A stretch of 64,000 nucleotides of DNA from Acidovorax sp. MR-S7. GTDB lineage: Bacteria; Pseudomonadota; Gammaproteobacteria; Burkholderiales; Burkholderiaceae_C. Location: assembly GCF_000400995.2 (NCBI RefSeq), contig NZ_DF238893.1, positions 62,001 to 126,000 on the forward strand. Reading direction: 5' to 3'. Shown in pieces: positions 1-8,688 of this stretch (position 1 is its first letter; the number at the start of each line of letters is the position of its first letter). The notes beneath the pieces are model-generated. The model ran no database searches. It was not told the origin of the DNA and worked only from the letters and a program-made list of their open reading frames with translations. The position numbers were made by a program, and so were the translations under genes.

Positions 1-202
1 CCGTCGACGCCATGGTGCCGAACACGCTGCCGCCGCCGCGCAGCATCAGCAGCTCGACCTCCAGTGCGGCGCCCGGCGGCGGAGGCAGCATCTCCACCCA
101 CTGGTGCGCACGCTCGCGCCAGGCATCGAAGCGCAGTGCCGGCTCCACGTCGTGGGTGTGCAGGCGCTCCAGCACGCAGGGCGGCGGCAAGGAGGGTGGC
201 AT
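1..202 (-). CDS. AraC-family transcriptional regulator, N-terminal part only (cut by left edge)
   Basis: The reverse strand from an ATG at 200-202 reads MPPSLPPPCVLERLHTHDVE and continues off the left edge. About 67 residues are visible. The start matches the two complete AraC-type genes at 1251-2261 and 2397-3416, which share PPPCVLEH followed by a D/E-rich stretch, an arginine/aspartate-rich helix and WREVAH. It is therefore the N-terminal ligand-binding part of a third paralogue. The DNA-binding domain lies outside the window, so the family call rests on paralogy alone. A copy of the dispersed palindromic element (226-272) lies just upstream. Confidence 0.75.
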   Translation of the reverse strand, partial: MPPSLPPPCVLERLHTHDVEPALRFDAWRERAHQWVEMLPPPPGAALEVELLMLRGGGSVFGTMAST

Positions 203-225
203 GGGGCGGGATTGCATTTTTAGTC

Positions 226-272
226 TTTTGGGCCTGCAGCGCTTGTCCATCCAGCGCAAGCAGCTATCAAAA
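226..272 (+). repeat. Dispersed palindromic element, copy 1
   Basis: TTTTGGGCCTGCAGCGCTTG, then a short loop, a CAGCGCAAG right arm and GCAGCTATCAAAA. It lies between the partial AraC gene and the LuxR-type gene. Confidence 0.8.
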
Positions 273-287
273 CCATAGGAACCGGTG

Positions 288-1034
288 TCAGCACGGCCCG
301 CTCAGCCACAGGCTCATCAATTCGGCACGGCTGCGCACGCCGAACTTGCGGAACAGCGCCACGACGTGCTGGTGGGTGGTGGAAACAGCCAGGCCCAGCT
401 GCTCGGCGATGCGCTTTTCCGGCGCCTTGGTCAGCAGCAGCCCGAGCACCTTGCGCTCGGTGGGCGTCAAGGGTGCCCTGGCCACCAGCGGGCCGCTGGT
501 GAGCATCACCTGCCGGTGGAACCACTTGATACCGCGCAGCGCATAGGCCAGCAGCGCGATCTCGCGTTCGGTGAAGACATGCCGCGCGTAGAACCCGAAG
601 TGCGATTCGGCGTCGCCGTTGATCGGGAAGCCCACCCAGACCGAATCGACGGTGCCGTAGCGGCCGCAGAAGGCCTGGTAGACCGGGCCGTCGAACCAGT
701 CCGCGGGCATGTCGCGCCGGTGCCCGTAGGTCCTGAACGTGCCCACGCCGCGCATGGGCAGCAGGAAGGACGGGTCCATGTCGCGGCGGTTCCAGCGCTC
801 CTGCAGCTCCTTGAACGGTCCGTCCTCCACAGGCGCCTCGAAGGGGTGAAGCAGCCGCGTGACGGCCACACGCCAGCCCTGCAGCGGGTCCCCGACCGCA
901 CTGCCCGGATCGAAGCGGATCGCCCCGCCCCAGGTCGAGTTCCAGGCACCGACCATGCGGCACAGCCGCTCCTGCAGGTGCCGGGCAGCCGCGTCGGTCT
1001 GGCCCGCATCGAAGTCGGTGATCTCGTCCCACAA
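288..1034 (-). CDS. LuxR-type HTH transcriptional regulator
   Basis: This is a predicted cytoplasmic DNA-binding regulator of about 248 residues. The C-terminal 65 residues form a LuxR/GerE helix-turn-helix: LTPTERKVLGLLL, then KRIAEQLGLAVSTTHQHV, then LFRKFGVRSRAEL. The N-terminal 170 residues are an unrecognised sensing region rich in aromatic residues. The start is uncertain. An in-frame TAA lies at 1059-1061. No ATG follows it; a TTG at 1032-1034 with GGAGGA about ten bases upstream is the likeliest start. The target is unknown. It could act on the flanking AraC genes, but nothing in the sequence shows this. Confidence 0.7.
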   Translation of the reverse strand: MWDEITDFDAGQTDAAARHLQERLCRMVGAWNSTWGGAIRFDPGSAVGDPLQGWRVAVTRLLHPFEAPVEDGPFKELQERWNRRDMDPSFLLPMRGVGTFRTYGHRRDMPADWFDGPVYQAFCGRYGTVDSVWVGFPINGDAESHFGFYARHVFTEREIALLAYALRGIKWFHRQVMLTSGPLVARAPLTPTERKVLGLLLTKAPEKRIAEQLGLAVSTTHQHVVALFRKFGVRSRAELMSLWLSGPC

Positions 1035-1250
1035 CCGGTGGATGTCCTCCAGTTCGCCTTACTCCAGCACGCCCGCACCCCTACTGATTAGTGGATAGGA
1101 GCGGCGCGGCTTCGCCACTACGCTCCCGATAGCCATTGCCCGGCGCAGGCCCGGCGTCATTTGCTTTATTCAATCACAGCATTCACCCGTCCGGCCGGCA
1201 CCGGACCGGGTGGCACGGAGGGACGGCACATGGGCCGTGGGGATCGACGA
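1035..1250. other. Intergenic region between the LuxR-type and AraC genes
   Basis: About 215 bases with no credible ORF on either strand. The only structure I see is a GGAGCG/CGCTCC inverted repeat near 1098-1126, around a CGCGGCTTCGCC core. It could be a weak terminator or operator; no T-tract follows. Confidence 0.35.
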
Positions 1251-2261
1251 TCAGGCACCGCGGCGCAGCGCCGGCTCCATCCACACCCGCCGGTGCCATT
1301 CGGTGGGCGACAGCCCGAAGCGCGCGCGGAACAGCTTGCTGAAGTCCGACGGATCGGCGAAGCCGCAGCGCCACGACAGCGCGCCCACGTGCAGGCGCGG
1401 GCTGTGCTCGACGAACGCGCGGGCGCGCTGCAGGCGCAGCTCGCGCAGGGCGCCCATCACCGTCTGGCCCTGCGCCGCGAACGCCTCGTAGAGCCGGGTG
1501 CGCGAACAGCCCGCGCCGCGCGCGATGACTGCAGCGTCCAGCCCCTGGCGGTGCGCATGCTGCTCCATGAAGCGCAGTGCCGCCGCGTGCCGGCCGGCGT
1601 GCAGGTTTTCTTCGAGGTCGGGCAGATCGGCCGCCTCGCCCTGGCGGCCCAGGTTGCGCAGCGTGAGCAGGGCCAGCGCGCGCGTGGCATCCAGCAGCCC
1701 CGCGTATTCCACCGCACTGACCCGGCCGGGCTGGCGCGCCAGCAGCCCCAGGTGGGCGAGCTGCGCGGCCAGCGCCGGGGCCAGGGCGCAGCGCTGCGGC
1801 GTCAGCAGCAGGTTGCCCGGCTCGCGCCCCAGCGCGGCCAGCACCACGCTGCGCGGCAGCGCCACGTAGGTCTGGCGCGCGCCCTCGCCCCAGTGGTAGC
1901 AGGCCTCCTGCCGGGGAGCGTACAGGCCCAGCATGCCCGCCGTGGCGTGCTGGTGCTCGCCGGGCGCGGCGTTCAGCCGCATCTCCCCGGCTTCCAGCAG
2001 CGAGATCACCACCATGTCCTCGCCCGGCGGCACGTGCCTGGGGCTGGTGCGCATCTCGTAGGCGGTGGAGCGCTTGGTGCCGAAGAAGCAGTTCTCGCCG
2101 CGCAGCAGCGACCACGACGCCTCCAGCGCGTCGCCCGGCGAGAGGGGCTGCACGTCCACCCAGTTGTGCGCCACGTCGCGCCAGTAGTCGAGCCGGATCG
2201 AAGGATCGACCTCGCTGGAAGACCAGTGCTCCAGCACGCAGGGCGGTGGTGTGGACGTCAT
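1251..2261 (-). CDS. AraC-family transcriptional regulator
   Basis: This 336-residue regulator has the two-part AraC layout. The N-terminal 200 residues resemble an AraC-binding-like domain (DMVVISLLEAGEMRLNAAPG). The C-terminal 100 residues are a double helix-turn-helix, with GCSRTRLYEAFAAQGQTVMG as the first unit and the family signature GALSWRCGFADPSDFSKLFR then FGLSPTEWH as the second. The ATG at 2259-2261 is chosen because MTSTPPPCVLEH aligns with the starts of both paralogues; an upstream in-frame start at 2300 is possible. It is closely similar to the gene at 2397-3416, so the pair is a tandem duplication. Its ligand is unknown. Confidence 0.85.
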   Translation of the reverse strand: MTSTPPPCVLEHWSSSEVDPSIRLDYWRDVAHNWVDVQPLSPGDALEASWSLLRGENCFFGTKRSTAYEMRTSPRHVPPGEDMVVISLLEAGEMRLNAAPGEHQHATAGMLGLYAPRQEACYHWGEGARQTYVALPRSVVLAALGREPGNLLLTPQRCALAPALAAQLAHLGLLARQPGRVSAVEYAGLLDATRALALLTLRNLGRQGEAADLPDLEENLHAGRHAAALRFMEQHAHRQGLDAAVIARGAGCSRTRLYEAFAAQGQTVMGALRELRLQRARAFVEHSPRLHVGALSWRCGFADPSDFSKLFRARFGLSPTEWHRRVWMEPALRRGA

Positions 2262-2340
2262 GCGCGGGATTGTAGTTACGACTGGATACGCGGGATACAT
2301 GCCGCACCGCTGCGATCAGCGGCCGTGAGGCTCAACACAG

Positions 2341-2387
2341 TTTTGGCCTCCAGCGCTTATCCAGTAAGCGCAAGCAGCTATCGAAAA
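2341..2387 (+). repeat. Dispersed palindromic element, copy 2
   Basis: TTTTGGCCTCCAGCGCTTAT, CCAGTAAGCGCAAGCAGCTA and TCGAAAA. It separates the two complete AraC paralogues, upstream of the start of one and past the stop of the other. Confidence 0.85.
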
Positions 2388-2396
2388 CAAAGCGTA

Positions 2397-3416
2397 TCAA
2401 CCGCCATGGGCCGCGTCCGCCCACGCCCGCTGGTGCCACTCGGTGGGCGACAGTCCGAAGCGCGCGCGGAACAGCTTGCTGAAGTCCGACTGGCTCACGA
2501 AGCCGCAGCGCCACGACAGCGCCCCCACGTGCAGCCGCGGGCCCTGCTCGATCAGGCCCCGGGCGTGCTGCAGGCGGATCTCGCGCAGCGTGCCCATCAC
2601 CGTCTGCCCCTGCGCAGCAAACGCCTCGTACAGCCGCGAGCGCGAGCAGCCCGCGCCTTGCGCGATGGCCGCGGCATCCAGGCCGTGGTGGTGGGCCTGC
2701 CGCCGCATGAAATGCACGGCCGCCGCATGCCGGCCCCGGTGCAGGTGGTCTTGCAGGGCGGCGCCCCGGGGGTCGGGCGCATCGGCGCGCTCGCCCTCGC
2801 GGCCCAGGTTGCGCAGCGCCAGCAGCGCGAGCGAGCGCACGCCCTCCAGCAGGCCCGCGTATTCCACGGCGTCGAGCTGGCCGGGCCGGCGCGCCAGCAG
2901 AGCCAGGTGGCCGAGCTGGCCGGCCAGCGCCGGGGCCAGCGCGCAGCGCGAGAGGTCCAGATTGCCCGGCTCGCGCCCCAGCGCAGCCAGCACCTCGCGG
3001 CGCGGCAGGTCGATGAACGCCTGGCGCGCGTGGTGGCTCCAGCGGTAGTGGCCTGCCAGGCGCGGCATGAACAGCCCCAGCGCCCCCGCACCCATGTGCC
3101 GGGGCTCGCCGGGCGCGGCATTCAGGAGCAGATCGCCCGCCTCGATCAGCGAAATCACCACCAGCTCCTCCAGCGGCTCGGCGCGGTGAAAGCCCGTGCG
3201 CATGTCGTAGGCCGACGAGCGCGTGCTGCCGAAGATCGCGGCGCTGCTGCGCAGCATGTGCATATCGGCGTCCAGCGGCACGTCGGGCGAGGGCAGGAAC
3301 TCCACCTGCCAGTGCGCCACCTCGCGCCACGCATCGCGGCGCAGCGCGGGCTCCACGTCGCCCGAATGGCGGTGCTCCAGCACACAGGGCGGCGGCAGAG
3401 CGGGCGCGGACGGCAT
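2397..3416 (-). CDS. AraC-family transcriptional regulator (paralogue)
   Basis: This 339-residue AraC-type regulator starts at the ATG at 3414-3416. The N-terminal domain contains EELVVISLIEAGDLLLNAAP, matching the neighbouring paralogue nearly residue for residue. The C-terminal double helix-turn-helix has GCSRSRLYEAFAAQGQTVMG, GALSWRCGFVSQSDFSKLFR and FGLSPTEWHQRAW. It points away from the exported-protein genes that begin at 3628 and shares a 211-base divergent upstream region with them. It could therefore control that run, but this is inference from position only. Confidence 0.85.
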   Translation of the reverse strand: MPSAPALPPPCVLEHRHSGDVEPALRRDAWREVAHWQVEFLPSPDVPLDADMHMLRSSAAIFGSTRSSAYDMRTGFHRAEPLEELVVISLIEAGDLLLNAAPGEPRHMGAGALGLFMPRLAGHYRWSHHARQAFIDLPRREVLAALGREPGNLDLSRCALAPALAGQLGHLALLARRPGQLDAVEYAGLLEGVRSLALLALRNLGREGERADAPDPRGAALQDHLHRGRHAAAVHFMRRQAHHHGLDAAAIAQGAGCSRSRLYEAFAAQGQTVMGTLREIRLQHARGLIEQGPRLHVGALSWRCGFVSQSDFSKLFRARFGLSPTEWHQRAWADAAHGG

Positions 3417-3584
3417 GGCGCGATTCTAGGAAGCGGCAAGCCCCCGGCCCGGCAGTGGCGCGCACGCCGCGGGACGCATTCCCCCGACCTGGGACGCCTG
3501 CCCTTCACTCGGCCCGCAGCGCCGCAGTCCGTGTAACTAGACTTTTCTCGAAGTGCATCCAGCCCCGGAAAGAACCTCGTATTT

Positions 3585-3626
3585 CTTCCATGAACGCTGA
3601 CTGAGCAAGCGCATGAAGCTATTAAA
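3585..3626 (+). repeat. Dispersed palindromic element, degraded copy 3
   Basis: Recognisable right half: GAGCAAGCGCATGAAGCTAT then TAAAA. A change in the right arm (AGG to ATG) has created an ATG at 3613, in frame with the hydrolase gene 15 bases upstream of its likelier start. Confidence 0.55.
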
Positions 3627-3627
3627 A

Positions 3628-4944
3628 ATGAAGCACTCACAACGCCGCCACTTCATGGCCGCTGCCGCCGCCAGCCTGGCCCTGCCCGTGCTGGCACAGC
3701 CCCGGCCTGCCGCCGGGACGGAGCGCGGCAGCACCCGCGTGGCAGGCTTTGCCAACGCCGAGATGGACTACCAGTTGATGCGCCAGCTCGGCACGGCGCG
3801 CTACGGCGGCGCGGCGGTGGGCGAATGCCTGGCGCTGGCGCAGCGCATACAGGACGGCGTACCGGCCAGTTGGGTGATGGAGTTCAGTGCAGCCGCGCAG
3901 CGCCAGGAGGCCGGCGCACAGGCCCGCGCCCTGCGGGGCCATGCCGTCAGCGCGCGCGAACAGTACCTGGTGGCCTGCAACAGCTACCGCGCCGCCGAGT
4001 ACTACTGCGGCGTGCTGGATCCGGAGCACACGCGCCTGGGACGCAAAAGCCGTGAATGCTTCCTGGCCGCCGTGCGCGGGCAGGACGTGGAAGAGGTGTT
4101 TCTGCCCTTCGGCGGCGCGCAGTTGCCCGCGTACTACGTGCGCGCGCCCCGCCCGCACGACCAGCGTCCCGGGCGCCCCGGCAAGACGCTGCTGCTCATC
4201 AGTGGCTACGACGGCACGCTGGAGGAAACCTGGCCGTCCTACGGCCTGGCGGCGCTGGAGCGCGGCTACCACCTGCTGCTGTTCACCGGCCCGGGGCAGA
4301 TGGACACGCTGCGCTTCCACCCCGGCATGGCCTTCATCCCGGAATACGAACACGTAGGCCGCCTGGCGCTCGACTACGTGCTGGCGCGTCGCGAGACCGA
4401 CCCGCGCCGCGTGGCACTCATGGGCATCAGCTTCGGCGGCTACTTCGCCACCCGCATCGCGGCGCACGAGCCGCGCGTGCGCGCCCTCATCGCCAACTCG
4501 CCCATCGTCGATCTGCACGCCTACATGGCCGCGTTCGTGGGGTTCGACCCGGCCCTGCTGCCCGATGACGAGGACGTGCGGCTGGAAGACATCGACCACA
4601 TCCCCGACAGCGCCATCCCCCCGCAGACCCGCGAGATGATGCGCAACCTGATCGTGCGGCTGGGCCAGGCCAGTTTTCGCCAGGCCTACCTGCGCCTGCA
4701 CGACTTCCGGGTTCCGGATGCCAGCCTGCGCAACATCCGCTGCCCCTCGCTGGCCCTGGTGGGCGCAGGCGAGGGGGGTGAGCCTCTGGCCCAGTGCGAG
4801 CGCTTCCAGCGCGCCGTCGGCGGCCCGGTCTGGGGCCACGTCTTCACCGCCGAGGAAGGGGCCGAAGGCCACTGCCAGACCGGCAACCTGGCCTATTCCG
4901 CCGCCGTGTCGATGGACTGGCTGGACGAAGTGTTCGGCGGCTGA
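3628..4944 (+). CDS. Exported alpha/beta hydrolase (Tat-type signal)
   Basis: This is an alpha/beta-hydrolase-fold enzyme of 438 residues, probably acting on an ester, peptide or C-C bond in the periplasm. The N-terminus MKHSQRRHFMAAAAASLALP has a twin-arginine-like motif and a hydrophobic core ending in VLAQ. A helical cap region (residues 40-150) precedes the core, as in the acylaminoacyl-peptidase/2,6-dihydropseudooxynicotine-hydrolase-like group. The nucleophile elbow is GISFGG with Ser268. The histidine is probably His415 in AEGHCQ. The usual acid after LALVG is replaced by GAGEGGE, so the third triad member is uncertain. The start at 3628 is preferred over 3613 because 3613 lies inside a repeat copy. 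The next gene begins two bases after the stop. Confidence 0.7.
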   Translation: MKHSQRRHFMAAAAASLALPVLAQPRPAAGTERGSTRVAGFANAEMDYQLMRQLGTARYGGAAVGECLALAQRIQDGVPASWVMEFSAAAQRQEAGAQARALRGHAVSAREQYLVACNSYRAAEYYCGVLDPEHTRLGRKSRECFLAAVRGQDVEEVFLPFGGAQLPAYYVRAPRPHDQRPGRPGKTLLLISGYDGTLEETWPSYGLAALERGYHLLLFTGPGQMDTLRFHPGMAFIPEYEHVGRLALDYVLARRETDPRRVALMGISFGGYFATRIAAHEPRVRALIANSPIVDLHAYMAAFVGFDPALLPDDEDVRLEDIDHIPDSAIPPQTREMMRNLIVRLGQASFRQAYLRLHDFRVPDASLRNIRCPSLALVGAGEGGEPLAQCERFQRAVGGPVWGHVFTAEEGAEGHCQTGNLAYSAAVSMDWLDEVFGG

Positions 4945-4946
4945 CC

Positions 4947-6521
4947 ATGCGGACGCTCCACCTTCTCCGTTCCTCCCTCGCCGCCGCGCTGCTGGCCGCC
5001 GTCCTTTCGGCCTGCGGCGGCGGCAATGGCGCCGACGCGCCCAACGCCACCACGGTGCGCCAGGCCGCCGCCCGGCTCGACACCCTGGTGCCTCAGTGGA
5101 TGGCGCGCACCGGCGTGCCCGGCGTGGCCGTTGCGGTGGTGCATGGCGGCCGGACGGTGTATGCCCAGGGCTTCGGCCTGCGCCGGGCGGACGGCAGCGA
5201 GGCCGTGGATGCCGACACGGTGTTCCAGCTCGCCTCGGTCTCCAAGTCCCTCGCCGCCACGGTGATGGCGGCGCAGATGCCCCCCGGCGTGGATTGGGAC
5301 ATCCCTATCCAGCGCCTGCTGCCCGGCTTCGCGCTGGCCTACCCCGAGGCGCAGGACAACGCCCGCCTGAGCCTGGGCGACCTGTTCGCCCACCGCAGCG
5401 GCCTGCCCGACCACGCGGGCGACCATCTCGAAGACCTGGGCTACACGCGCGGCGACATCCTGCAGCGCCTGCGCCACGCCGCCCTGAACCCCTACGGCAG
5501 CTACGCCTACACCAACTTCGGCCTGACGGCCGCCGCCGAGGCGCTGGCCCAGGCGCGCGGCACCGACTGGGCCACGCTCTCCGCGCAGGCCCTGTACCAG
5601 CCACTGGGCATGGCCCACGCCAGCTCGCGCTACGCCGACTTTGCCGCCCGGCCCAACCGCGCCTGGGGCCACGTGCAAGCGGGCCTGGGCTACGACAGCT
5701 ACGGCGCGCAGCCCGCCCGCTACACCGTGCAGCAGCCCCCGCGCCAGCCCGATGCGCAGTCGCCCGCAGGCGGTGCCAGCGCCAGCGCGGCGGACATGGC
5801 GCGCTGGATGGCGCTGGTGTTGGAGCAGGGCCGTTGGCAGGGCCAGCAGCTCGTTGACCCCGCCGCGCTGCAAGCGGCCATGACGGCCCGCCCCGGCGGT
5901 GCCTACGGCTACGGCTTCAACGTGGGGCCGGACCCGCACGGCCACGCCAGCGTCTCGCACTCCGGCGCGTTTTTGCTCGGCGCGCACACCGCCTTCATCC
6001 TGTGGCCGCAGGCCGGGCTGGGCATCACCGTGCTCACCAACGCGCAGCCGCGCGGCCTGGCCGAGGCCATTGCGCTGGCCTTCGGCGAGCGGGCCTGGGG
6101 CGACGTGGCCGAGGGCGCGCCCGGCACCGATTGGCTGGCCACCATGCAAGCCAGGATGCACGAGATGTACCGGCCGCTGGGCCGCCTGGCCGGTCAGCCC
6201 GCACCCGCAGCGCCCGCGCCAGCCCAGCCCCTGGCCCGCTACGCCGGGCGCTATGCCAACGCCTATTACGGCGATGCCCAGGTGGTTCTCGGCGCGGATG
6301 GCACGGCGCTGGACCTCGTCCTCGGCCCCGCCCAGGCGCGCTACCGCCTGCGCCACCACGACGGCGACCTGTTCGCCTTCGACCTGGAGGGCGAGAACGC
6401 CCCGCCGGGCTCTGTCTCAGCCGTGCAGTTCAGCCTAGGCGACCCAGGGCGGATGCAGGTCGAGTTCTACGCCGAAGACCTGACGCACGGGCTTTTCGAG
6501 CGCGTGCCCGATGGCCAATAA
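4947..6521 (+). CDS. Beta-lactamase-fold serine hydrolase, lipoprotein
   Basis: A 524-residue member of the class C beta-lactamase/penicillin-binding-protein-4* family of serine hydrolases (esterase, peptidase or amidase). The N-terminus ends in the lipobox LSAC with Cys23, so it is predicted to be lipid-anchored. The catalytic set is visible: SxxK as S97-V-S-K100 in FQLASVSKS, YxN as Y188-T-N190, and an HSG triad-like motif in SVSHSGAFLLG. The C-terminal 90 residues (LARYAGRYANAYYGDAQVVL onward) look like a DUF3471 beta-rich domain often attached to this family. The start follows the hydrolase stop by two bases, so the two are probably cotranscribed. The substrate is unknown. Confidence 0.8.
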   Translation: MRTLHLLRSSLAAALLAAVLSACGGGNGADAPNATTVRQAAARLDTLVPQWMARTGVPGVAVAVVHGGRTVYAQGFGLRRADGSEAVDADTVFQLASVSKSLAATVMAAQMPPGVDWDIPIQRLLPGFALAYPEAQDNARLSLGDLFAHRSGLPDHAGDHLEDLGYTRGDILQRLRHAALNPYGSYAYTNFGLTAAAEALAQARGTDWATLSAQALYQPLGMAHASSRYADFAARPNRAWGHVQAGLGYDSYGAQPARYTVQQPPRQPDAQSPAGGASASAADMARWMALVLEQGRWQGQQLVDPAALQAAMTARPGGAYGYGFNVGPDPHGHASVSHSGAFLLGAHTAFILWPQAGLGITVLTNAQPRGLAEAIALAFGERAWGDVAEGAPGTDWLATMQARMHEMYRPLGRLAGQPAPAAPAPAQPLARYAGRYANAYYGDAQVVLGADGTALDLVLGPAQARYRLRHHDGDLFAFDLEGENAPPGSVSAVQFSLGDPGRMQVEFYAEDLTHGLFERVPDGQ

Positions 6522-6542
6522 CACCTACGAGGAGTCTCTGAA

Positions 6543-8615
6543 ATGCACAACACCCCATCACCTTCCCACATCGCCCTGCTGGCGGCGCTTGCCCTGGCGG
6601 GCTGCGGCGGCAGCGGCGGCTCCAGCCCCGGCGGCGAAACCGCGCCCCCGCCGGGCGCGGGCGCGCCCCAGGGCTCCGTCGTCTGCAAGGACTACGACAT
6701 GCAGGACGTGACGATCGCGCCCAAGACCATCACCATCCGCAACAACGCCGATGAGCAGATCTACCCCGTGCTCTCCACCAGCACGAATGCGGAGAACCTG
6801 TGGGTGCAGGGCTGCCTGCGCACCACCGAGGCGCTGCCCACCGACGTGGTTTACAAGCTCTACGTCAACGACGGCCAGGGCATTCCGCCCGGCTCCGAAG
6901 TCACCATCACCCTGCCGCTCTACAGCGAACTCGGCCCCCGGCAGTACATCACCTGGTGGAACGGCGGCCGCGTGCTGCTGGCCGACCGCAACAAGCGCCT
7001 GCGCAACGACGAAGACAAGTCCATCGCCACCCCCGCCGAGGTGACCTGCCAGGCGCAGGGCACGGCGTGCGCGCTGACCACGTACGCCAGCAAGGTGCAG
7101 TTCCCCGAGGACGCCTTCGCGCAACTGTCCGAATACACCTTCGGCGACTCCGACATCCCCGCGGGGCAGGCCGCACGGCTGCTCAAGCCCGCCAACGTGG
7201 GCTACAACATTTCCTACGTCGATCACGTCTACATGCCCGTGGCGATCGGCCCCAAGGACAACCCCTACATCGGCTACAGCGGCTCCGTGCAAAAGCCCGC
7301 CGATTTCCGCAAGGCGCTGCACAGCTTCCTGGGCGGCCTGGGCGAAGGCTGGCCGGTCTACAACATGAGCGAAGTGCGCCTGCCCGGCGGCTACAACATC
7401 TTTGCCCAGCGCGGCGGCTACCTGATCCAGGACCCCGACGTGCCCGTGCAGCCGCCGGACGGCCAGAACCCGCCCGTGCTCACCGTGCAGAAGTGCATCG
7501 ACAAGCAATGCACGCCCGAGGAGCAGCGCAGCCTGCAATGGGGCCAGTCGGTGCAGAACATCCAGGATTTGTGGGGCGCGTGCGTCGATTGGGGCAGCGA
7601 GGACATTTCCGCCTACACCAGCAAGAAGTACCCGCAAGACTGCCCCGCCCCGCAGGAGATGCAGGGCAAGCTGGCCCTGGTCAAGGACTTCTTCGCCGAG
7701 AACCACAAGAAGTATTTGGCGATGTACGACGCCAAGCAATGCACCGGCGAGCCCAAGGGCTCGGGCAAGATTCCGCCGCACGTCGCCGAGTTCAAGTTCT
7801 GGGAGGCCATCAAGCACATCTACGGCTGGGTGCCCTACAACGAAGGCTGCGGCGCGGGCGCCAACAAACTGAGCGCCACCACGGCCCACGGCCGCGACCA
7901 CGCCTACGTGCAGGCCATGTACATCCAGGACCTGCAATACAACTACGGCCAGGCCGCCGTCCAGGCCAACCCCAAGCTCGCCTTCAACCCCTACGTCAAG
8001 CTGATCCACGACGACCTGGGCATGAGCGCCTACGGCTTCTCGGTGGATGACGCCGTGGGCTTCATGAGCGAGCTGGGCAACGGCCTGGTGTTCACCGTCG
8101 GCGGCGTGCAGGGGCTGGAGAACGGCAGCGCCTTCAACTACCACGACGGCTTCGACGTGCTGCTGGGCAACCCCGCCGACCGGGTGCCCGAGAACAAGCC
8201 GCTGCTCAAGAAGTACGGGGCCTGCTCGCTCGGCCACGACGCCAGCGACCCGGACTGCAACAACGTCAAGCAAGACGTGCTCATGCCCGACGCCAACCGC
8301 ATCGTGGGCTTTCGCGTCGGCACCATGCCCTCTTACCCCATGAAGGTGCGCTTCACCGACGCGCAGGACAACGTCTATACCTTGCTCGTCAAGGAGAAGT
8401 TCGCCGCCTGCACCGGCAAGCTCGCCGACTGCCCGCCCAACCGGGCCGCCATCGTCGATGCGGGCGCATGCAGCGTCACGACCCCGGCGGGGGCCAAGCA
8501 CCCCAAATCCGACATGTGGTGCGTGGGTGCCAACCCCAACCAGAGCCGCGAGAACGACGAGGCCGCCATCAAGAACCACCTGAGCTACCCCGTGCCGGTG
8601 GAATACCTGCCCTGA
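6543..8615 (+). CDS. Large exported lipoprotein, possible thaumatin-like/GH64-like domain
   Basis: A 690-residue predicted lipoprotein with the lipobox LALAGC followed by a Gly/Ser/Pro linker. A strong GAGGAG ribosome site precedes the ATG. I do not recognise the whole protein. The first 250 residues have features of the thaumatin/GH64 beta-1,3-glucanase fold: TITIRNNADEQIYPVL near the start, then EYTFGDSD, then NISYVDHVYMPVAIG, where thaumatins have a similar VD-x-x-x-(I/M)P strand. A middle region contains several cysteines (CIDKQC, CVDWG, CPAPQ, CTGE). If the fold is right it could act on or bind glucan, but catalytic residues are not assigned. It lies in the exported-protein run. Confidence 0.5.
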   Translation: MHNTPSPSHIALLAALALAGCGGSGGSSPGGETAPPPGAGAPQGSVVCKDYDMQDVTIAPKTITIRNNADEQIYPVLSTSTNAENLWVQGCLRTTEALPTDVVYKLYVNDGQGIPPGSEVTITLPLYSELGPRQYITWWNGGRVLLADRNKRLRNDEDKSIATPAEVTCQAQGTACALTTYASKVQFPEDAFAQLSEYTFGDSDIPAGQAARLLKPANVGYNISYVDHVYMPVAIGPKDNPYIGYSGSVQKPADFRKALHSFLGGLGEGWPVYNMSEVRLPGGYNIFAQRGGYLIQDPDVPVQPPDGQNPPVLTVQKCIDKQCTPEEQRSLQWGQSVQNIQDLWGACVDWGSEDISAYTSKKYPQDCPAPQEMQGKLALVKDFFAENHKKYLAMYDAKQCTGEPKGSGKIPPHVAEFKFWEAIKHIYGWVPYNEGCGAGANKLSATTAHGRDHAYVQAMYIQDLQYNYGQAAVQANPKLAFNPYVKLIHDDLGMSAYGFSVDDAVGFMSELGNGLVFTVGGVQGLENGSAFNYHDGFDVLLGNPADRVPENKPLLKKYGACSLGHDASDPDCNNVKQDVLMPDANRIVGFRVGTMPSYPMKVRFTDAQDNVYTLLVKEKFAACTGKLADCPPNRAAIVDAGACSVTTPAGAKHPKSDMWCVGANPNQSRENDEAAIKNHLSYPVPVEYLP

Positions 8616-8617
8616 GG

Positions 8618-8672
8618 TTTTGCAAGCCAAATCAGGCTACAGCGCTTACTGGGTAAGCGCTGGCAGCTATGA
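8618..8672 (+). repeat. Dispersed palindromic element, copy 4
   Basis: GGCTACAGCGCTTACTGGGT, AAGCGCTGGCAGCTATGAA. It fills the junction between the 690-aa and 959-aa lipoprotein genes, ending about 17 bases before the next ATG. Confidence 0.75.
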
Positions 8673-8688
8673 ATAACGGAGTATCCGC

